Shown: positions 54,868-63,807, counted from the first letter of the stretch. The stretch: DNA of 64,000 bases from Azospirillum oryzae (GCF_900177515.1 NZ_FXAK01000002.1:600001-664000); one strand, 5' to 3'. The notes: generated from the letters alone by a model not told the origin. Program-made: numbers and translations.

Positions 54868-54883
54868 CGATGGCGAACCCTGA
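54698..54883 (+). CDS. small protein of recombinase cassette
   Basis: A 61-residue protein with a strong ribosome-binding site (GGAGGAG, seven bases before the ATG). A basic N-terminus (MKMPSASTRRVKTRRQFSMA) precedes a helix, RTISPADRAAAVVQLALLLM. It overlaps the end of the DUF5372 gene in another frame and the recombinase start by 14 bases, the compact order usual for this cassette. Function unknown; it may be an accessory DNA-binding factor. Confidence 0.65.
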   Translation: MKMPSASTRRVKTRRQFSMAFDTARLRTISPADRAAAVVQLALLLMEAAGAGTGERDDGEP

Positions 54884-56942
54884 TCTCCTGCCGCCGTCGG
54901 TGCTCAAGCGCAAGGCCGTGGTCTACGTCCGCCAGTCCTCCCCGGCGCAGGTCCAGACCAACCTGGAGAGCAAGCGCCGGCAGTACGAACTCGTCGACGC
55001 GGCCAAGCGCCGTGGGTTCCTCCGGGTCGAGGTGATCGACGACGATCTGGGACGCTCGGCCAGCGGTACCACGGCGCGGCCCGGGTTCGAGCGGCTGGTG
55101 GCGTCGCTCTGTGCCGGTGAGATCGGCGCCGTGCTGTGCCTCGACGCCTCCCGGCTCGCCCGCAACGGCCGGGACTGGCACCACCTGCTCGAACTCTGCG
55201 GGCTCGTCGAGGCCAGGGTGATCGACCTCGACGGCGTCTACGATCCGGGGCGGCCGAACGATCGGCTGCTGCTGGGCATGAAGGGCAGCATGAGCGAGTT
55301 CGAGCTGGGAGTGCTGCGGACCCGGATGCTCGATGCCGCCCGCAGCAAGGCGCGGCGGGGCGAACTGCGCATCAGCGTGCCGATCGGCTATGTCTGGCAC
55401 CGGGAGATCGGTCTGGGCTTCGATCCCGATCTGCGGGTCCAGGAAGCGATCCGCCTCGTCTTCGCCCGCTTCCGGGAGCTGGGCAGCGCGCGCCAGGTCC
55501 TGCTGTCGCTGGCAGCGGAAGGAGTCTGCTTTCCGCGGCCGTCCGACGGGAAGAGACTGATCAGCTTCGACTGGACGCCGATCCGCTACCGCAACGTCAT
55601 CAGCGTGCTCAAGAACCCCTTCTATGCCGGCGCCTACGTTTACGGAAAGAGCCAGCACCGCACCGAAATCGTCGAAGGGCGGGCGCGGAAGAGCTATGGC
55701 CACGGCAAGCCGCTTGAAGAGTGGGAGGTTCTGCTGAAGGATCACCACGAGGCCTACGTGGACTGGGACGAGTTTGAGCGCAACCAGACGCTGCTCGCCG
55801 CCAACGCCTACGGCCGGGTCGGCGGCGCGAAGTCGGGACGCGGCGGGCGCGCCTTGCTGGTCGGCGTCCTGAACTGTGCGCGGTGCGGGCGGCGGCTGAC
55901 GGTGTACTACCGTGGCCGCAGCCCGAGCCAAGCCGGCTATCGCTGCGACCGCCCGAACCAGATGCTCGGGCTGCCACGATGCCTTGGGTTCGGAAGTTCC
56001 CGGGTGGACGAGGCGGTCGCCGGCGAACTTTTGCGAGCCGTCGAGCCGATGGCGATCGAGGCCGCGCTGGAAGCTGAGCGGAGGCATATGGAGCACCAGA
56101 CCGAACGACGGCGGATGGCGGAGCTGGATCTTCAGAAGGCGCGCTATGAGGCGACGCTTGCGGAACGGCGCTATGCCGCCTGCGATCCCGACAACCGGCT
56201 GATCGCCGCGCAGCTGGAAAAGAACTGGGAGGCGGCGCTTCAGCGTGTCGAGGCGTGCGAAGCGCGGATCGCGTCCGTGTCAGCTCCCGTTCCGGCTCCC
56301 GCGGCGCCGGACTTCGCCGGGCTGGCGGACGACCTGCAGGCCGCCTGGAACGCGCCGGGGGTGACCACCAGGGCGCGTCAACGGCTACTGCGGACGTTGA
56401 TCGTCAACATCATCGCCGACGTCGACGAGGCGGCGCGCGAGGTCATCCTCACCATCCATTGGCGCGGGGGCCAACACTCGCAGCTGCGTCTCATCAAGCC
56501 GCAAACCGGGGAGCACGGTTGCCGAACGCCGGAGGAAGCGATGGCGGTGATCCGCAGCATGGCGACGCGCTGGTCGGATGCGGACATCGCCGCGCAGCTG
56601 AACCGGATGGGCATGCGCACCGGGCAGGGGAAATCCTGGACTGGGCACCGTGTCAGCTCGTTGCGCCGGGTCCATGGCATCCGCGCCTACCGGTCGGCCG
56701 AGAAGGATGGCGAATGGCTGACCCAGTACGAGGCCGCCGCAGCGCTCGGCATCTCGCGCCACCGCCTTGTCCGGCTCATCAATGCCGGGCTGATCGTCGC
56801 CGAGCAGGTCGTGCCCGGCGCTCCCTACCAGATCCGCGCCTCCGACCTTCGGGAGCAACGGGTTCTTACCGCTATCGGGCGGAAGGGAGAACCGTGTCGC
56901 CTCGCTTCCGAGGATCAACTTTCAATGTTTCCAGACACTTGA
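54870..56942 (+). CDS. large serine recombinase
   Basis: A 690-residue recombinase. The resolvase catalytic domain (1-165) has VVYVRQSSPAQVQTN with the nucleophilic serine near 23, and FELGVLRTRM. A recombinase domain (PIGYVWHREIGLGFDPDL ... NPFYAGAYVYGKSQ) and a zinc ribbon (CARCGRRLTVYY ... CDRPNQML) follow. After a coiled-coil stretch the C-terminal 150 residues hold extra HTH elements (WSDADIAAQLNRMGMRTGQG, EAAAALGISRHRLVRLINAG). The ATG at 54870 has GGGGAG seven bases upstream. It probably drove insertion of the cassette in tnpC. Confidence 0.9.
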   Translation: MANPDLLPPSVLKRKAVVYVRQSSPAQVQTNLESKRRQYELVDAAKRRGFLRVEVIDDDLGRSASGTTARPGFERLVASLCAGEIGAVLCLDASRLARNGRDWHHLLELCGLVEARVIDLDGVYDPGRPNDRLLLGMKGSMSEFELGVLRTRMLDAARSKARRGELRISVPIGYVWHREIGLGFDPDLRVQEAIRLVFARFRELGSARQVLLSLAAEGVCFPRPSDGKRLISFDWTPIRYRNVISVLKNPFYAGAYVYGKSQHRTEIVEGRARKSYGHGKPLEEWEVLLKDHHEAYVDWDEFERNQTLLAANAYGRVGGAKSGRGGRALLVGVLNCARCGRRLTVYYRGRSPSQAGYRCDRPNQMLGLPRCLGFGSSRVDEAVAGELLRAVEPMAIEAALEAERRHMEHQTERRRMAELDLQKARYEATLAERRYAACDPDNRLIAAQLEKNWEAALQRVEACEARIASVSAPVPAPAAPDFAGLADDLQAAWNAPGVTTRARQRLLRTLIVNIIADVDEAAREVILTIHWRGGQHSQLRLIKPQTGEHGCRTPEEAMAVIRSMATRWSDADIAAQLNRMGMRTGQGKSWTGHRVSSLRRVHGIRAYRSAEKDGEWLTQYEAAAALGISRHRLVRLINAGLIVAEQVVPGAPYQIRASDLREQRVLTAIGRKGEPCRLASEDQLSMFPDT

Positions 56943-56958
56943 AGAAGAGGGGCATAAT

Positions 56959-57192
56959 GAACGCATCATCGCCCTCACGCGCAAGAATGCTCTGTTCGCC
57001 GGCAGCGACGGTGGCGGCGAACACTGGGCGACCATCGCGTCGCTGGTGGAAACCTGCAAGCTCAGCGGTGTCGATCCGCAGGCCTGGTTCGCCGATGTCC
57101 TGACCAAACTCGCCAGCGGGCATCCGATCACCAGGCTCAATGAGCTGCTGCCCTGGAGCTATGCCCAGCAGGCCGAAACTGCTGTGGCCTGA
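56959..57192 (+). pseudogene. tnpC: IS66 transposase TnpC, 3' fragment
   Basis: The frame reads ERIIALTRKNALFAGSDGGG, then VETCKLSGVDPQAWFADVLT and ends LNELLPWSYAQQAETAVA, the typical IS66 C-terminal domain. It starts within 17 bases of the recombinase stop and ends 13 bases before the IS66 right end. It has no start codon or catalytic core and is a remnant. Confidence 0.88.
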
Positions 57193-57205
57193 AAACACCG
57201 CTTAC

Positions 57206-57486
57206 CCTTCACCCGCAATGAGGACGGTTCTTTCGCGGGCACTATCAAGACGCTCACCCTCAACATCAAGGCCCGCTTCGTTCCTGTCGAAAGGGACAGC
57301 GAGAAATCTCCCGACCTGCGGGTGCTCTACGGCGGGATCGAAATCGGCGCTGGCTGGCGGAAGGCGGCCAAGGAGACCGGCCGGCCCTACCACTCGGTCA
57401 AGCTGGACGATCCGAGCTTCCCCGCCCCGATCTATGCCAGCTTGGTCGAGGTCGACGGCGCATACGCCCTCATCTGGTCCCGTTGA
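57206..57486 (+). pseudogene. DUF736 protein lacking its first residues
   Basis: Reads FTRNEDGSFAGTIKTLTLNI and ends SLVEVDGAYALIWSR. This matches DUF736, a small family (about 100 residues) widespread on alphaproteobacterial plasmids. Family members begin with about five residues (MATIG-like) before this phenylalanine; here the IS66 right end occupies that position. No start codon or ribosome-binding site is left, so it is probably not expressed. It shows that the IS66 insertion or a later rearrangement cut the element backbone. Confidence 0.85.
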
Positions 57487-57782
57487 GGATTCAAGTGGAT
57501 TGCAGCGCTCCGGTCTGGGCGCTGCAATCCCGTCTCAGATCGGTTCTTGGAGGACGTTGAAGGGAAAGGGCGACGCCATCCCCAACACGTCTATCCGTCT
57601 CTTCCGACCTCCCATCTTACCATGCCGGAGCGGCCCGCCTCGAGGACGAGCGGTCCCCCCAAAATGCTGGCGCATTTCGGCTCCCCCGCTCGCCGGCCCG
57701 GCCGGTCGCCTGGGGCGATCCTCGACCCGGCCCGATCCGGCATCGTCGGCGGCCTGCTGTCTTTCATTGACAGGAGGGAGCG

Positions 57783-57956
57783 ATGCTGACCGTTGACCGC
57801 CAAATCCGCGAACTGCGTGCCGAACTGGAGGGCTGCGCCTTGACCCATCGGGAACGGACCCAGGCCCTGCTGGAGCTGAATGCGCTGATGGCTCGGCAGA
57901 CGCAAATGGCCGCCGCCCTCGCGATTCGGGCTTCTGAGAGAGCAGCGCCCGACTGA
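57783..57956 (+). CDS. small helical hypothetical protein
   Basis: A 57-residue protein (MLTVDRQIRELRAELEGCAL...) with a strong ribosome-binding site (AGGAGGGAGC just before the ATG). It is almost entirely helical and charged, with a heptad-like pattern (LRAELEGCALTHRERTQALL), suggesting a coiled coil or a small DNA-associated protein. No family is recognised. The 296 bp upstream, after the DUF736 remnant, hold only GC-rich leader sequence. Confidence 0.65.
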   Translation: MLTVDRQIRELRAELEGCALTHRERTQALLELNALMARQTQMAAALAIRASERAAPD

Positions 57957-58140
57957 GGCGCTGTTTCCATCCGAGTCAGCCGACCGGCGCGACACGCCGA
58001 TAAACAACGTTTTCGGAAATCCGGATGTCCGCCATTGCGGATTTCCGGATCGGCCGGCTTCCGGCCGGGCACTATTGGTGGCGCCAACCGTTCAGATCCG
58101 AAGCGATGATGGTCCGGATGCGAAGGCATACCCATGTATG

Positions 58141-58416
58141 CTAAGGCTTGATATCATCATCGGGGCGCGGGATTGCGGCCAGTTCGGAGAGGTACGGGTG
58201 ACCGGAAGGCAACGTCAGCAGATCGCCCGGCAGGACCGCCAGCGCCTTGGCCACCTTGCCGAGCGTGACCACCGTCGCCTTGTGCTCGGCTCGTTCGATC
58301 TGGCCGAGATAGCTGCGGTCGATGCCCGAACGGTGTGCGAGCTCCTCCTGCGAAAAGCCGCGTTCCCGCCGCAGGCGCCGGATGTTCGCGGCCAGTATGT
58401 CGGGCAGATCCTCCAT
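58141..58416 (-). CDS. XRE-family transcriptional regulator
   Basis: A 91-residue protein that is essentially one Cro/C1-type HTH (ILAANIRRLRRERGFSQEEL, RSGIDRSYLGQIERAEHKAT, LGKVAKALAVLPGDLL). It is divergent from the small gene at 58530 and probably represses itself and that gene from the 113-bp gap. Such regulators often control plasmid or ICE core functions. The start is the first ATG before the HTH. Confidence 0.88.
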   Translation of the reverse strand: MEDLPDILAANIRRLRRERGFSQEELAHRSGIDRSYLGQIERAEHKATVVTLGKVAKALAVLPGDLLTLPSGHPYLSELAAIPRPDDDIKP

Positions 58417-58529
58417 CGCCAGGATGGAGCCTTATTGCGGGAAAGGTCTCCACGGGGTAGATCTCCCATTCGACCGCGCTCCCGTCTGCAGTCCGCAGCC
58501 GGTGCCGGACGCAGTGCTGGAGGAGCAGC

Positions 58530-58799
58530 ATGAGCAAGCCGCGCATCGACGCGCCGGTGTTCGACGAGGCGCCGACCGGGGCGGACCTCACCGACTATGA
58601 CCGCCTCCATCTGGTCACTTATCTGCGCCTGCTCGACGCGGCCGCCGACGGCGCCGATCCGGATGAAGTCGCCCGGATCGTGCTGCGCATCGACCCCGAC
58701 GAGGAGCCCGAGCGCGCCCGGCGCGCCTATGACAGCCATCTCGACCGCGCCCGTTGGATGACCGAAAACGGCTACCGCCACTTGCTTGGTCCGAGTTAA
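58530..58799 (+). CDS. small conserved hypothetical protein
   Basis: An 89-residue acidic protein with a strong ribosome-binding site (GGAGGAG) before the ATG. Visible sequence: TDYDRLHLVTYLRLLDAAAD, then EVARIVLRIDPDEEPERARR and HLDRARWMTENGYRHLL. The pattern is that of a small DNA-binding or regulatory protein often seen near replication genes in Azospirillum-like plasmids. No domain name can be asserted. It is divergently transcribed from the XRE regulator. Confidence 0.7.
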   Translation: MSKPRIDAPVFDEAPTGADLTDYDRLHLVTYLRLLDAAADGADPDEVARIVLRIDPDEEPERARRAYDSHLDRARWMTENGYRHLLGPS

Positions 58800-59013
58800 C
58801 CCGTCTTTGCCGTTCGGCCCGGTTGGGCTACAACGTCGTCTGCAACGTGCGGTTTCGCCAAAAAGATCAGCCATTTAAACACTCCAGCCGATCGGGGTGG
58901 TCTGGTGCCGCTTATCCCCTGATCGGCGCCACCAGCCTAGCGTTGGCGGGAACGATCCGCAACGTTGGCGCGTGGATGTGCATCCGTCCCTTCCCCTGTG
59001 ATGAGACGGTTCG

Positions 59014-59818
59014 ATGACGAACATGCGAGATTGGCGATCCGCTGCCGACTATGCCGACACGGTGACGCTGTCGGCGTCGGGCTGGGCCTGGGAGTTCCTG
59101 CGCCGCAACCCGGAGTACCGGGGCGAGGTGGGCAAGCCGTCCCCCAAGCCGAAGGACCGGGCCTCGCGCGGCCGGCGCTGGGGGTTGTTTTGTTGCCGAG
59201 GAGCCCGACCGGGAGGCCCATGAGGCCGCCTTGTTCTGGCTGCCCGACCTGCTGCCGGGCCTGGTGCGGCTGATTCCGGCTCCGTCCGGCTATCTGTCAG
59301 CACCCCAGGACGCCGACCCGATGGCCGGGCCGGGGCGCCGGTCGATGTTGCCGACGCCGGACGGCCTCTATGTGGTGATCGCCGACGGGCCGCGGGAGCG
59401 CCGGTTCCTGGTGCTGGCACCGGACCTGCCGGCGCCGGGCGTGCCGCTGTTGGCCACCGTCGCCTTCGACGCGCCGCTGGCGCCGCAGGTCGCCGGCATC
59501 GAGCGGCTGGGCCGAGCCTTGTCCGGTCCCGAGCCGCCGGCCGATCTCACCGCCTATCAGGCCGCCATGCTGCGCCAGGTTCTGCAGGGGCTCGACGCCG
59601 CGCTGGCCGGCGCCAGCCTGCGCGACACGGCGGCCGCCCTGTTTGGTGAGCGGCGGATGAGCGAGGACTGGTTCCGCTCCAGTCCGCTGCGCGATCGGGT
59701 CCGCTACCTGATCCGCCGCGGCCGGCAGCTGATGACCGGCGGTTACCGGGACCTGCTGGCCGGCCGGATCGGCCGTCTGCCGGGCGTGCCACCGCCAAGG
59801 GAAGGGCCGGGGGAATAA
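59014..59818 (+). pseudogene. DUF6499/DUF2285 protein with T-tract frameshift
   Basis: The first frame reads MTNMRDWRSAADYADTVTLS with WAWEFLRRNPEYRGE, a DUF6499-type N-terminus. The match moves to the next frame after RRWGL (VAEEPDREAHEAALFWLPDL) at a TTTT run (59188-59191); removing one T joins them. The C-terminal part (LTAYQAAMLRQVLQGLDAAL, SPLRDRVRYLIRRGRQLMTG) is DUF2285-like, a helical DNA-binding domain linked to ICE regulation. Joined length would be about 268 residues. Either an indel error or real inactivation. Confidence 0.78.
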
Positions 59819-59925
59819 CCGCACCCCGGCCTTTCCCCTCCTTGGCCCCGTCTTTCTTTCGCGAGCCTTCCGCCATCCTGCGCCGCCGTTCCCGGCGATG
59901 CGCTTGCGATCACGGAGGCCCGCCC

Positions 59926-60171
59926 ATGTCCGATTCCGCCGGCGCTCTGCCGCCCCGCTTTCTGCGCACGCCCGAGGCCGGGCGGTTCCTTGGCCTGTCC
60001 GGCCGGACGCTGGAAAAGCACCGCGTCTACGGCACCGGGCCGCGCTACCGCAAGATCGGCGGACGCGTCGTCTATGCGCTGGACGATCTGAAGGCCTGGG
60101 CCGACCAGGGCCTGCGCACCTCGACCTCCGATCCCGGCGCCGGCACCGTGCGGCCGGCCCGCCGCTCGTGA
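59926..60171 (+). CDS. helix-turn-helix (excisionase/AlpA-like) protein
   Basis: An 81-residue MerR/excisionase-type winged HTH: PRFLRTPEAGRFLGLSGRTL, then EKHRVYGTGPRYRKIGGRVV and YALDDLKAWADQG. Proteins like this precede the replication initiator gene in many alphaproteobacterial plasmids and ICEs and regulate replication or excision. GGAGG lies nine bases before the ATG; the longer frame to 59842 is not supported. It is followed by repA after 11 bases. Confidence 0.88.
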   Translation: MSDSAGALPPRFLRTPEAGRFLGLSGRTLEKHRVYGTGPRYRKIGGRVVYALDDLKAWADQGLRTSTSDPGAGTVRPARRS

Positions 60172-60182
60172 GGGAGGCCGCC

Positions 60183-61199
60183 ATGGACCGGCATTTCCTG
60201 TCGCCGCCCAAACCTCCGGCGCTGCGCGACATGGCCGACCTGATGGTCTGGCCGTGGTTCAGCCTGGCCAAGACGCCGCGCCGTCTGCCCATCGTCTTCG
60301 AACAGGGCGATGTCGCCATCCACGTCGAGCCCACCGGAGAGCTCGGCCTCGCCACCATCTGGGACGCCGACCTCCTGCTCTGGGCGGCCAGCCGCTGGAC
60401 CGATACCCTCGACGCCGGGCGGACGCCGGACCGGCGACTGGAGGTGTCCCCTTATCGGCTTCTGCGCGACCTCGGCCGCGGCACCGGGCGTCACGACTAC
60501 GCCTTGCTGCGCGCCGCTCTCAACCGGTTGGCGGCGACGCGGGTGGAAACCACGCTGCGTGCGGGCGATCCGAAGCGGCCGGCCCGCTTCCGCTGGCTGG
60601 AATGCTGGGAGCCGGGCAAGGACGGTGTCGTCCTGACCTTGCCGGACTGGCTGTTCGCCGCGGTGTGCGAGCGGCGGGTGCTGACGCTCGACCCCGGCTA
60701 CCTCGGCCTCACTGGAGGGCTGGCGCGCTGGCTCTACCGGCTGGTACGCAAGATGGGCGGCCGCCAGCAGGGCGGCGGCGCCATCGGCCTGCGCCGGCTG
60801 CACGCCCGCAGCGGCAGTCCGGCCCGCTACGCCAACTTCGTCGTGGGCGTCCGGCGCATCGTCGCCGCCGGTCTGCCGGGCTACCGGCTGTCGATCGTGC
60901 GCACCGGCGGCGAGGACCGGCTGCTGTTCTCCCGGGAGTGCACCGCGGCGAACCTGTCCACGCCCGCCTGTGGACAAGGTGTGAACGCGGTCGGGACATC
61001 GCCTTCGGATCGTCTCGGGACATCGGCCCCCCCAGTCGCGGGAGAACGCGCACCCGACTCGGAGTCAACCCCTTGGCCCGCCTTGCCGATTCGCCCCTAT
61101 AACATCTATAACTTAAACAATAACAGAATCATGGCAGCTGACTCCAAGACTCCTCTCCCTGTGGATAAGTCGCTGCGGGAAGGGGAGGCGGGGTCATGA
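60183..61199 (+). CDS. replication initiator protein A (RPA family)
   Basis: A 338-residue replication initiator. Motifs: [73 protein letters not shown] and [14 protein letters not shown], all typical of the RPA (PF10134) family in alphaproteobacterial plasmids. The C-terminal ~75 residues are low-complexity. GAGGGAGG precedes the ATG. Its TGA overlaps the parA ATG by four bases, so replication and partition are coupled. An RPA gene implies that the element can replicate independently or did so before integration. Confidence 0.9.
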   Translation: MDRHFLSPPKPPALRDMADLMVWPWFSLAKTPRRLPIVFEQGDVAIHVEPTGELGLATIWDADLLLWAASRWTDTLDAGRTPDRRLEVSPYRLLRDLGRGTGRHDYALLRAALNRLAATRVETTLRAGDPKRPARFRWLECWEPGKDGVVLTLPDWLFAAVCERRVLTLDPGYLGLTGGLARWLYRLVRKMGGRQQGGGAIGLRRLHARSGSPARYANFVVGVRRIVAAGLPGYRLSIVRTGGEDRLLFSRECTAANLSTPACGQGVNAVGTSPSDRLGTSAPPVAGERAPDSESTPWPALPIRPYNIYNLNNNRIMAADSKTPLPVDKSLREGEAGS

Positions 61200-61849
61200 T
61201 CGTGGCTCTGCTGAACCAGAAGGGCGGCGTCGGCAAGACGACGCTCGCCACCCATCTCGCCGGGGAACTGGCCCGGCAGGGCTCCCGTGTGCTGCTGATC
61301 GACGCCGACCCTCAGGGCTCGGCACTGGACTGGGCCGAGCAGCGCAATCGCGAGGGGCTGCCCCGGCTGTTCGCGATGATCGGCCTGGCGCGGGAAACCT
61401 TGCACCGCGAGGTGCCCGACCTGGCCTCCGGCGTCGAGCATGTGGTGATCGACGGACCGCCGCGGGTGACGGCGCTGGTGCGCTCGGCGATCCTGGCGGC
61501 CGAGCAGGTGCTGATCCCGGTTCAGCCCAGTTCGTTCGACGCCTGGGCCTCAGCCGAGCTGCTGCGGCTGCTCGAGGAGGCCCGCGGCTGGAAGCCCGGC
61601 CTGTCGGCCCGTTTCGTCCTGAACCGCTGCATCGCCCGCACCCGGCTGCTGGCCGATGCGCGGCGTGAACTGGCCGCAGTGGTGCCGCCGGCGATGGCGG
61701 CCTCGGTCGGTCAGCGGGTCGCCTTCGCCCGTTGCGTCCGCTCCGGCCGGCTGGTCTTCGAGAGCGAACCGCAGTCCACCGCGGCCCGCGAGATCGCGGC
61801 GCTGGCCGCCGAGCTGCTCGAGCCCGTACAGCCGGAGACCGGGCGATGA
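61196..61849 (+). CDS. parA: ParA-family partition ATPase
   Basis: A 217-residue ParA/MinD-type ATPase with intact deviant Walker [17 protein letters not shown] near the start, A' motif [14 protein letters not shown] and Walker [10 protein letters not shown]. Signature lysines are present, so ATP-dependent dimerisation and DNA binding are expected. It is short, as in plasmid type Ib systems, and lacks an N-terminal HTH. It is followed by a ribbon-helix-helix-like partner by stop/start overlap. Confidence 0.92.
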   Translation: MIVALLNQKGGVGKTTLATHLAGELARQGSRVLLIDADPQGSALDWAEQRNREGLPRLFAMIGLARETLHREVPDLASGVEHVVIDGPPRVTALVRSAILAAEQVLIPVQPSSFDAWASAELLRLLEEARGWKPGLSARFVLNRCIARTRLLADARRELAAVVPPAMAASVGQRVAFARCVRSGRLVFESEPQSTAAREIAALAAELLEPVQPETGR

Positions 61850-62091
61850 GCGGCGGGCGGATCGGCTTCGGCGCTCGTCCCGTCGTGCCCGAGCCCACGC
61901 CGGACGCCTGGGTGCGGCGGGGCGAGGCGTCGCCGGCCAAGGCGGAACTCTACACCGCACGGCTGACGGTGGACATCACACCGGAGCTGCGCGGGCGGAT
62001 CAAGATCGCCGCCTTCCGCCGCGGCGTGACCATGGCGGTGCTGTTGCGCGAGCTGCTGGAAACCAGCTTCGCCGGGGAGGAGCGGCCATGA
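61846..62091 (+). CDS. ribbon-helix-helix-like partition partner
   Basis: An 81-residue protein. After a Pro-rich N-terminus, [20 protein letters not shown] leads into [19 protein letters not shown], a ribbon-helix-helix pattern as in ParG/Omega-type centromere-binding proteins. Its position between two ParA-like genes, with ATGA-type overlaps on both sides, supports a role as the DNA-binding partner. The actual parS-like site is not identified. Confidence 0.75.
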   Translation: MSGGRIGFGARPVVPEPTPDAWVRRGEASPAKAELYTARLTVDITPELRGRIKIAAFRRGVTMAVLLRELLETSFAGEERP

Positions 62092-62741
62092 TCGCCGCCC
62101 TGGTCAACCTGATGCCCGGCGTCGGCAGGACCACGCTGGCGCTCAATCTGGCCGGCGAACTGGCGCTGCAGGGCAGGCGGGTGGTGGTGCTCGACGTCGA
62201 TGGCGTTTCCGGCACCGGGGACTGGATCGCGCGGCGCCGGGCCAACGGGATGCCGGCCCTGTTCGACAGCGCCACGATTGCCGGCACCCAGCTGCGACAT
62301 GGACTGGGAGGCTTTGCTGCCAGTTTCGACCATGTCCTGCTCGACACCCCGTCCCGTTCACCGGCTGCGCTGCGGTCCGTCCTGTCGGTCATCGAGACGG
62401 TGCTGATCCCGACGTGGCCAGACCGGAGGTCCCTCGGGCGCTGTGCCGCGACGATGCAGCTGGTCATCGAGGCGCTGGCGATGGAGCCGGCTCTCACGGC
62501 GTCGCTGGTGCTGAGCAAAGTACCCGATGGGCTGCGGGTCGAACCGGGCAGCGAGGCCACCGTGATGGGGCTGCGCCTGCCGGTCTCGGCGGCGGTGATC
62601 CGGCAGCGGCGGGTGTTCGCCGACAGCATGGACACTGGGCTGCTGGTGCCGGAACTCGAGATGGCGGGGCAGGCCGAGGCCGACATCCGCCACCTCGTCT
62701 CGGAAATTTTCGGGCTGGCGACGGCCGCAGTGACCGGCTGA
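62088..62741 (+). CDS. ParA-like protein with degenerate P loop
   Basis: A 217-residue ParA paralogue of exactly the same length as the upstream ParA. The Walker A region reads NLMPGVGRTTLALNLA instead of [12 protein letters not shown], so both signature lysines are replaced (K to M, K to R). The A' segment VLDVDGVSGTGDW and Walker B HVLLDTPS are altered too. The fold seems preserved. It is likely deficient in ATP hydrolysis and may act as a regulatory partner of the active ParA. Last gene of the par operon, with a hairpin after it. Confidence 0.8.
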   Translation: MIAALVNLMPGVGRTTLALNLAGELALQGRRVVVLDVDGVSGTGDWIARRRANGMPALFDSATIAGTQLRHGLGGFAASFDHVLLDTPSRSPAALRSVLSVIETVLIPTWPDRRSLGRCAATMQLVIEALAMEPALTASLVLSKVPDGLRVEPGSEATVMGLRLPVSAAVIRQRRVFADSMDTGLLVPELEMAGQAEADIRHLVSEIFGLATAAVTG

Positions 62742-62748
62742 TCAAGGG

Positions 62749-62775
62749 GCCGACCGTCCTCTTGCGGCGGTCGGC
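62749..62775 (+). terminator. stem-loop after par operon
   Basis: An eight-base perfect stem (GCCGACCG with CGGTCGGC) with an 11-base loop directly after the ParA-like gene, followed by GACCCTCTTCG. It lacks a long T-run and is probably a weak terminator. Confidence 0.5.
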
Positions 62776-63066
62776 GACCCTCTTCGCTCATCCGCGCGCA
62801 ATGACAGGAAGACGGCCAAAGCCGGAAAGCTCCGGCGGGACTGCGTGGTGGTCTGGGAAGGGAAGGAAATCAACGGCCAGCAAGATAAAGGGGCGGTTCG
62901 TCGTCGGTCATGATCGTTGATGTTCTTCATGTTTCCCTGTGGACGCGCATCCTGAAACGAACATGGGCGAACACAGTCTCTGTTCTCCCGTCACTCCTTT
63001 GAAAACTGTCATGGAGGCCGCGTCCTGGCCCATCGTCGGCTCCAGTTTTGGTGGAGGAGCAGCGGC
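62776..63066. other. intergenic region before relaxase; possible oriT area
   Basis: No gene is supported. It is less GC-rich than its surroundings in places (GATCGTTGATGTTCTTCATG) and lies directly upstream of a relaxase gene, where origins of transfer are usually found. A nick site was not identified. GGAGGAGC precedes the relaxase ATG. Confidence 0.35.
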
Positions 63067-63807
63067 ATGCGGGGACGCGGGTCCATCTTCGACGGCCTCT
63101 CGGCGGACGACGGCTTCCAGGCGCGGATGAAGGCGCTGGTCGACCGTGGCCGCGCGCTGGCCCGCGGCTACGTTCGCCGCTCCGAGCGCCGGGTCAAGGT
63201 CCGCGCCGCCTCGGCCGAGCACGGCGCCTATGCCCGCCCGGTCAACGTCAAGCTGCTCTACCACGACCGCGCCCGCGGCGCCTTTCCCAACTCGGTCGCC
63301 GTGCTGGCCAACTACCTCGCCAAGGACGGCCCGCTGTTCGATCGCGACCGCCCCGGCATCGACAAGGGCGAGGTGGCCGCCGCCTGGTCGGACGATCGCC
63401 GTGTCTTCCATGTCATCGTCAGCCCAAACGACGGCCACCGCATCGACGACATGGTCGCCTATGGCCGGGAGATCATGACCGCCTGGGAACGCCGGGTCGG
63501 CGAGCTGGAATGGGTGGCGGCGGTCGAGCGCAAGCCTGACATGGCTCACCCGGACGGCAACCGGCACCTGCACGTCATGATCCGCGGCGTGCAGGACGAG
63601 CGCGACCTCTACTTCGAGCGCGAGGTCGTCACCCACTGGTTCCGCCACGATGCGGTCGAGGTCACCACCCGGACGCTGGGCTGGATGGACGAGCGCGAGC
63701 GGCAGGCCTACGAGCGCCAGCTGGTCGAGATGCAGCGCTTGCGCGAGGAGCGTGGCCGTGAGGCCGGGCGCGACGGCCTGGACGAGCTGGGAGGGCGCGA
63801 GCTGTGA
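63067..63807 (+). CDS. relaxase/VirD2-type mobilisation protein
   Basis: A 246-residue protein. Features: VNVKLLYHDRARGAFPNSVA, FHVIVSPNDGHRIDDMVAYG (the conserved start of the relaxase core) and the HUH-type HPDGNRHLHVMIRG with nearby histidines. It resembles the truncated VirD2/DUF3363-like relaxases of ICEs. It should nick oriT for transfer. A clear N-terminal nucleophilic tyrosine (LLYHD is a candidate) is not proven. Overlaps the next gene (GTGA). Confidence 0.82.
   Translation: MRGRGSIFDGLSADDGFQARMKALVDRGRALARGYVRRSERRVKVRAASAEHGAYARPVNVKLLYHDRARGAFPNSVAVLANYLAKDGPLFDRDRPGIDKGEVAAAWSDDRRVFHVIVSPNDGHRIDDMVAYGREIMTAWERRVGELEWVAAVERKPDMAHPDGNRHLHVMIRGVQDERDLYFEREVVTHWFRHDAVEVTTRTLGWMDERERQAYERQLVEMQRLREERGREAGRDGLDELGGREL

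Larger units (their letters stand above)
52950..57205 (+). mobile_element. IS66-family element broken by a serine-recombinase cassette
   Basis: The left end starts GTAAGCG (52950-52956) and the right end finishes CGCTTAC (57199-57205), the IS66-type terminal sequence; about 14 of the first 20 bases match between the two ends. Inside are tnpA, tnpB, the first ~157 codons of tnpC, a DUF5372-small protein-serine recombinase cassette (about 54382-56950) and the last ~78 codons of tnpC. About 270 codons of tnpC are missing, so the cassette replaced the middle rather than simply inserting. The eight bases flanking each end (GCACGCTT and CCTTCACC) do not match, so there is no target duplication. Confidence 0.82.

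Noticed and set aside
52942..57213. Target-site duplication around the IS66 element
   Set aside because: The eight flanking bases differ completely on the two sides.
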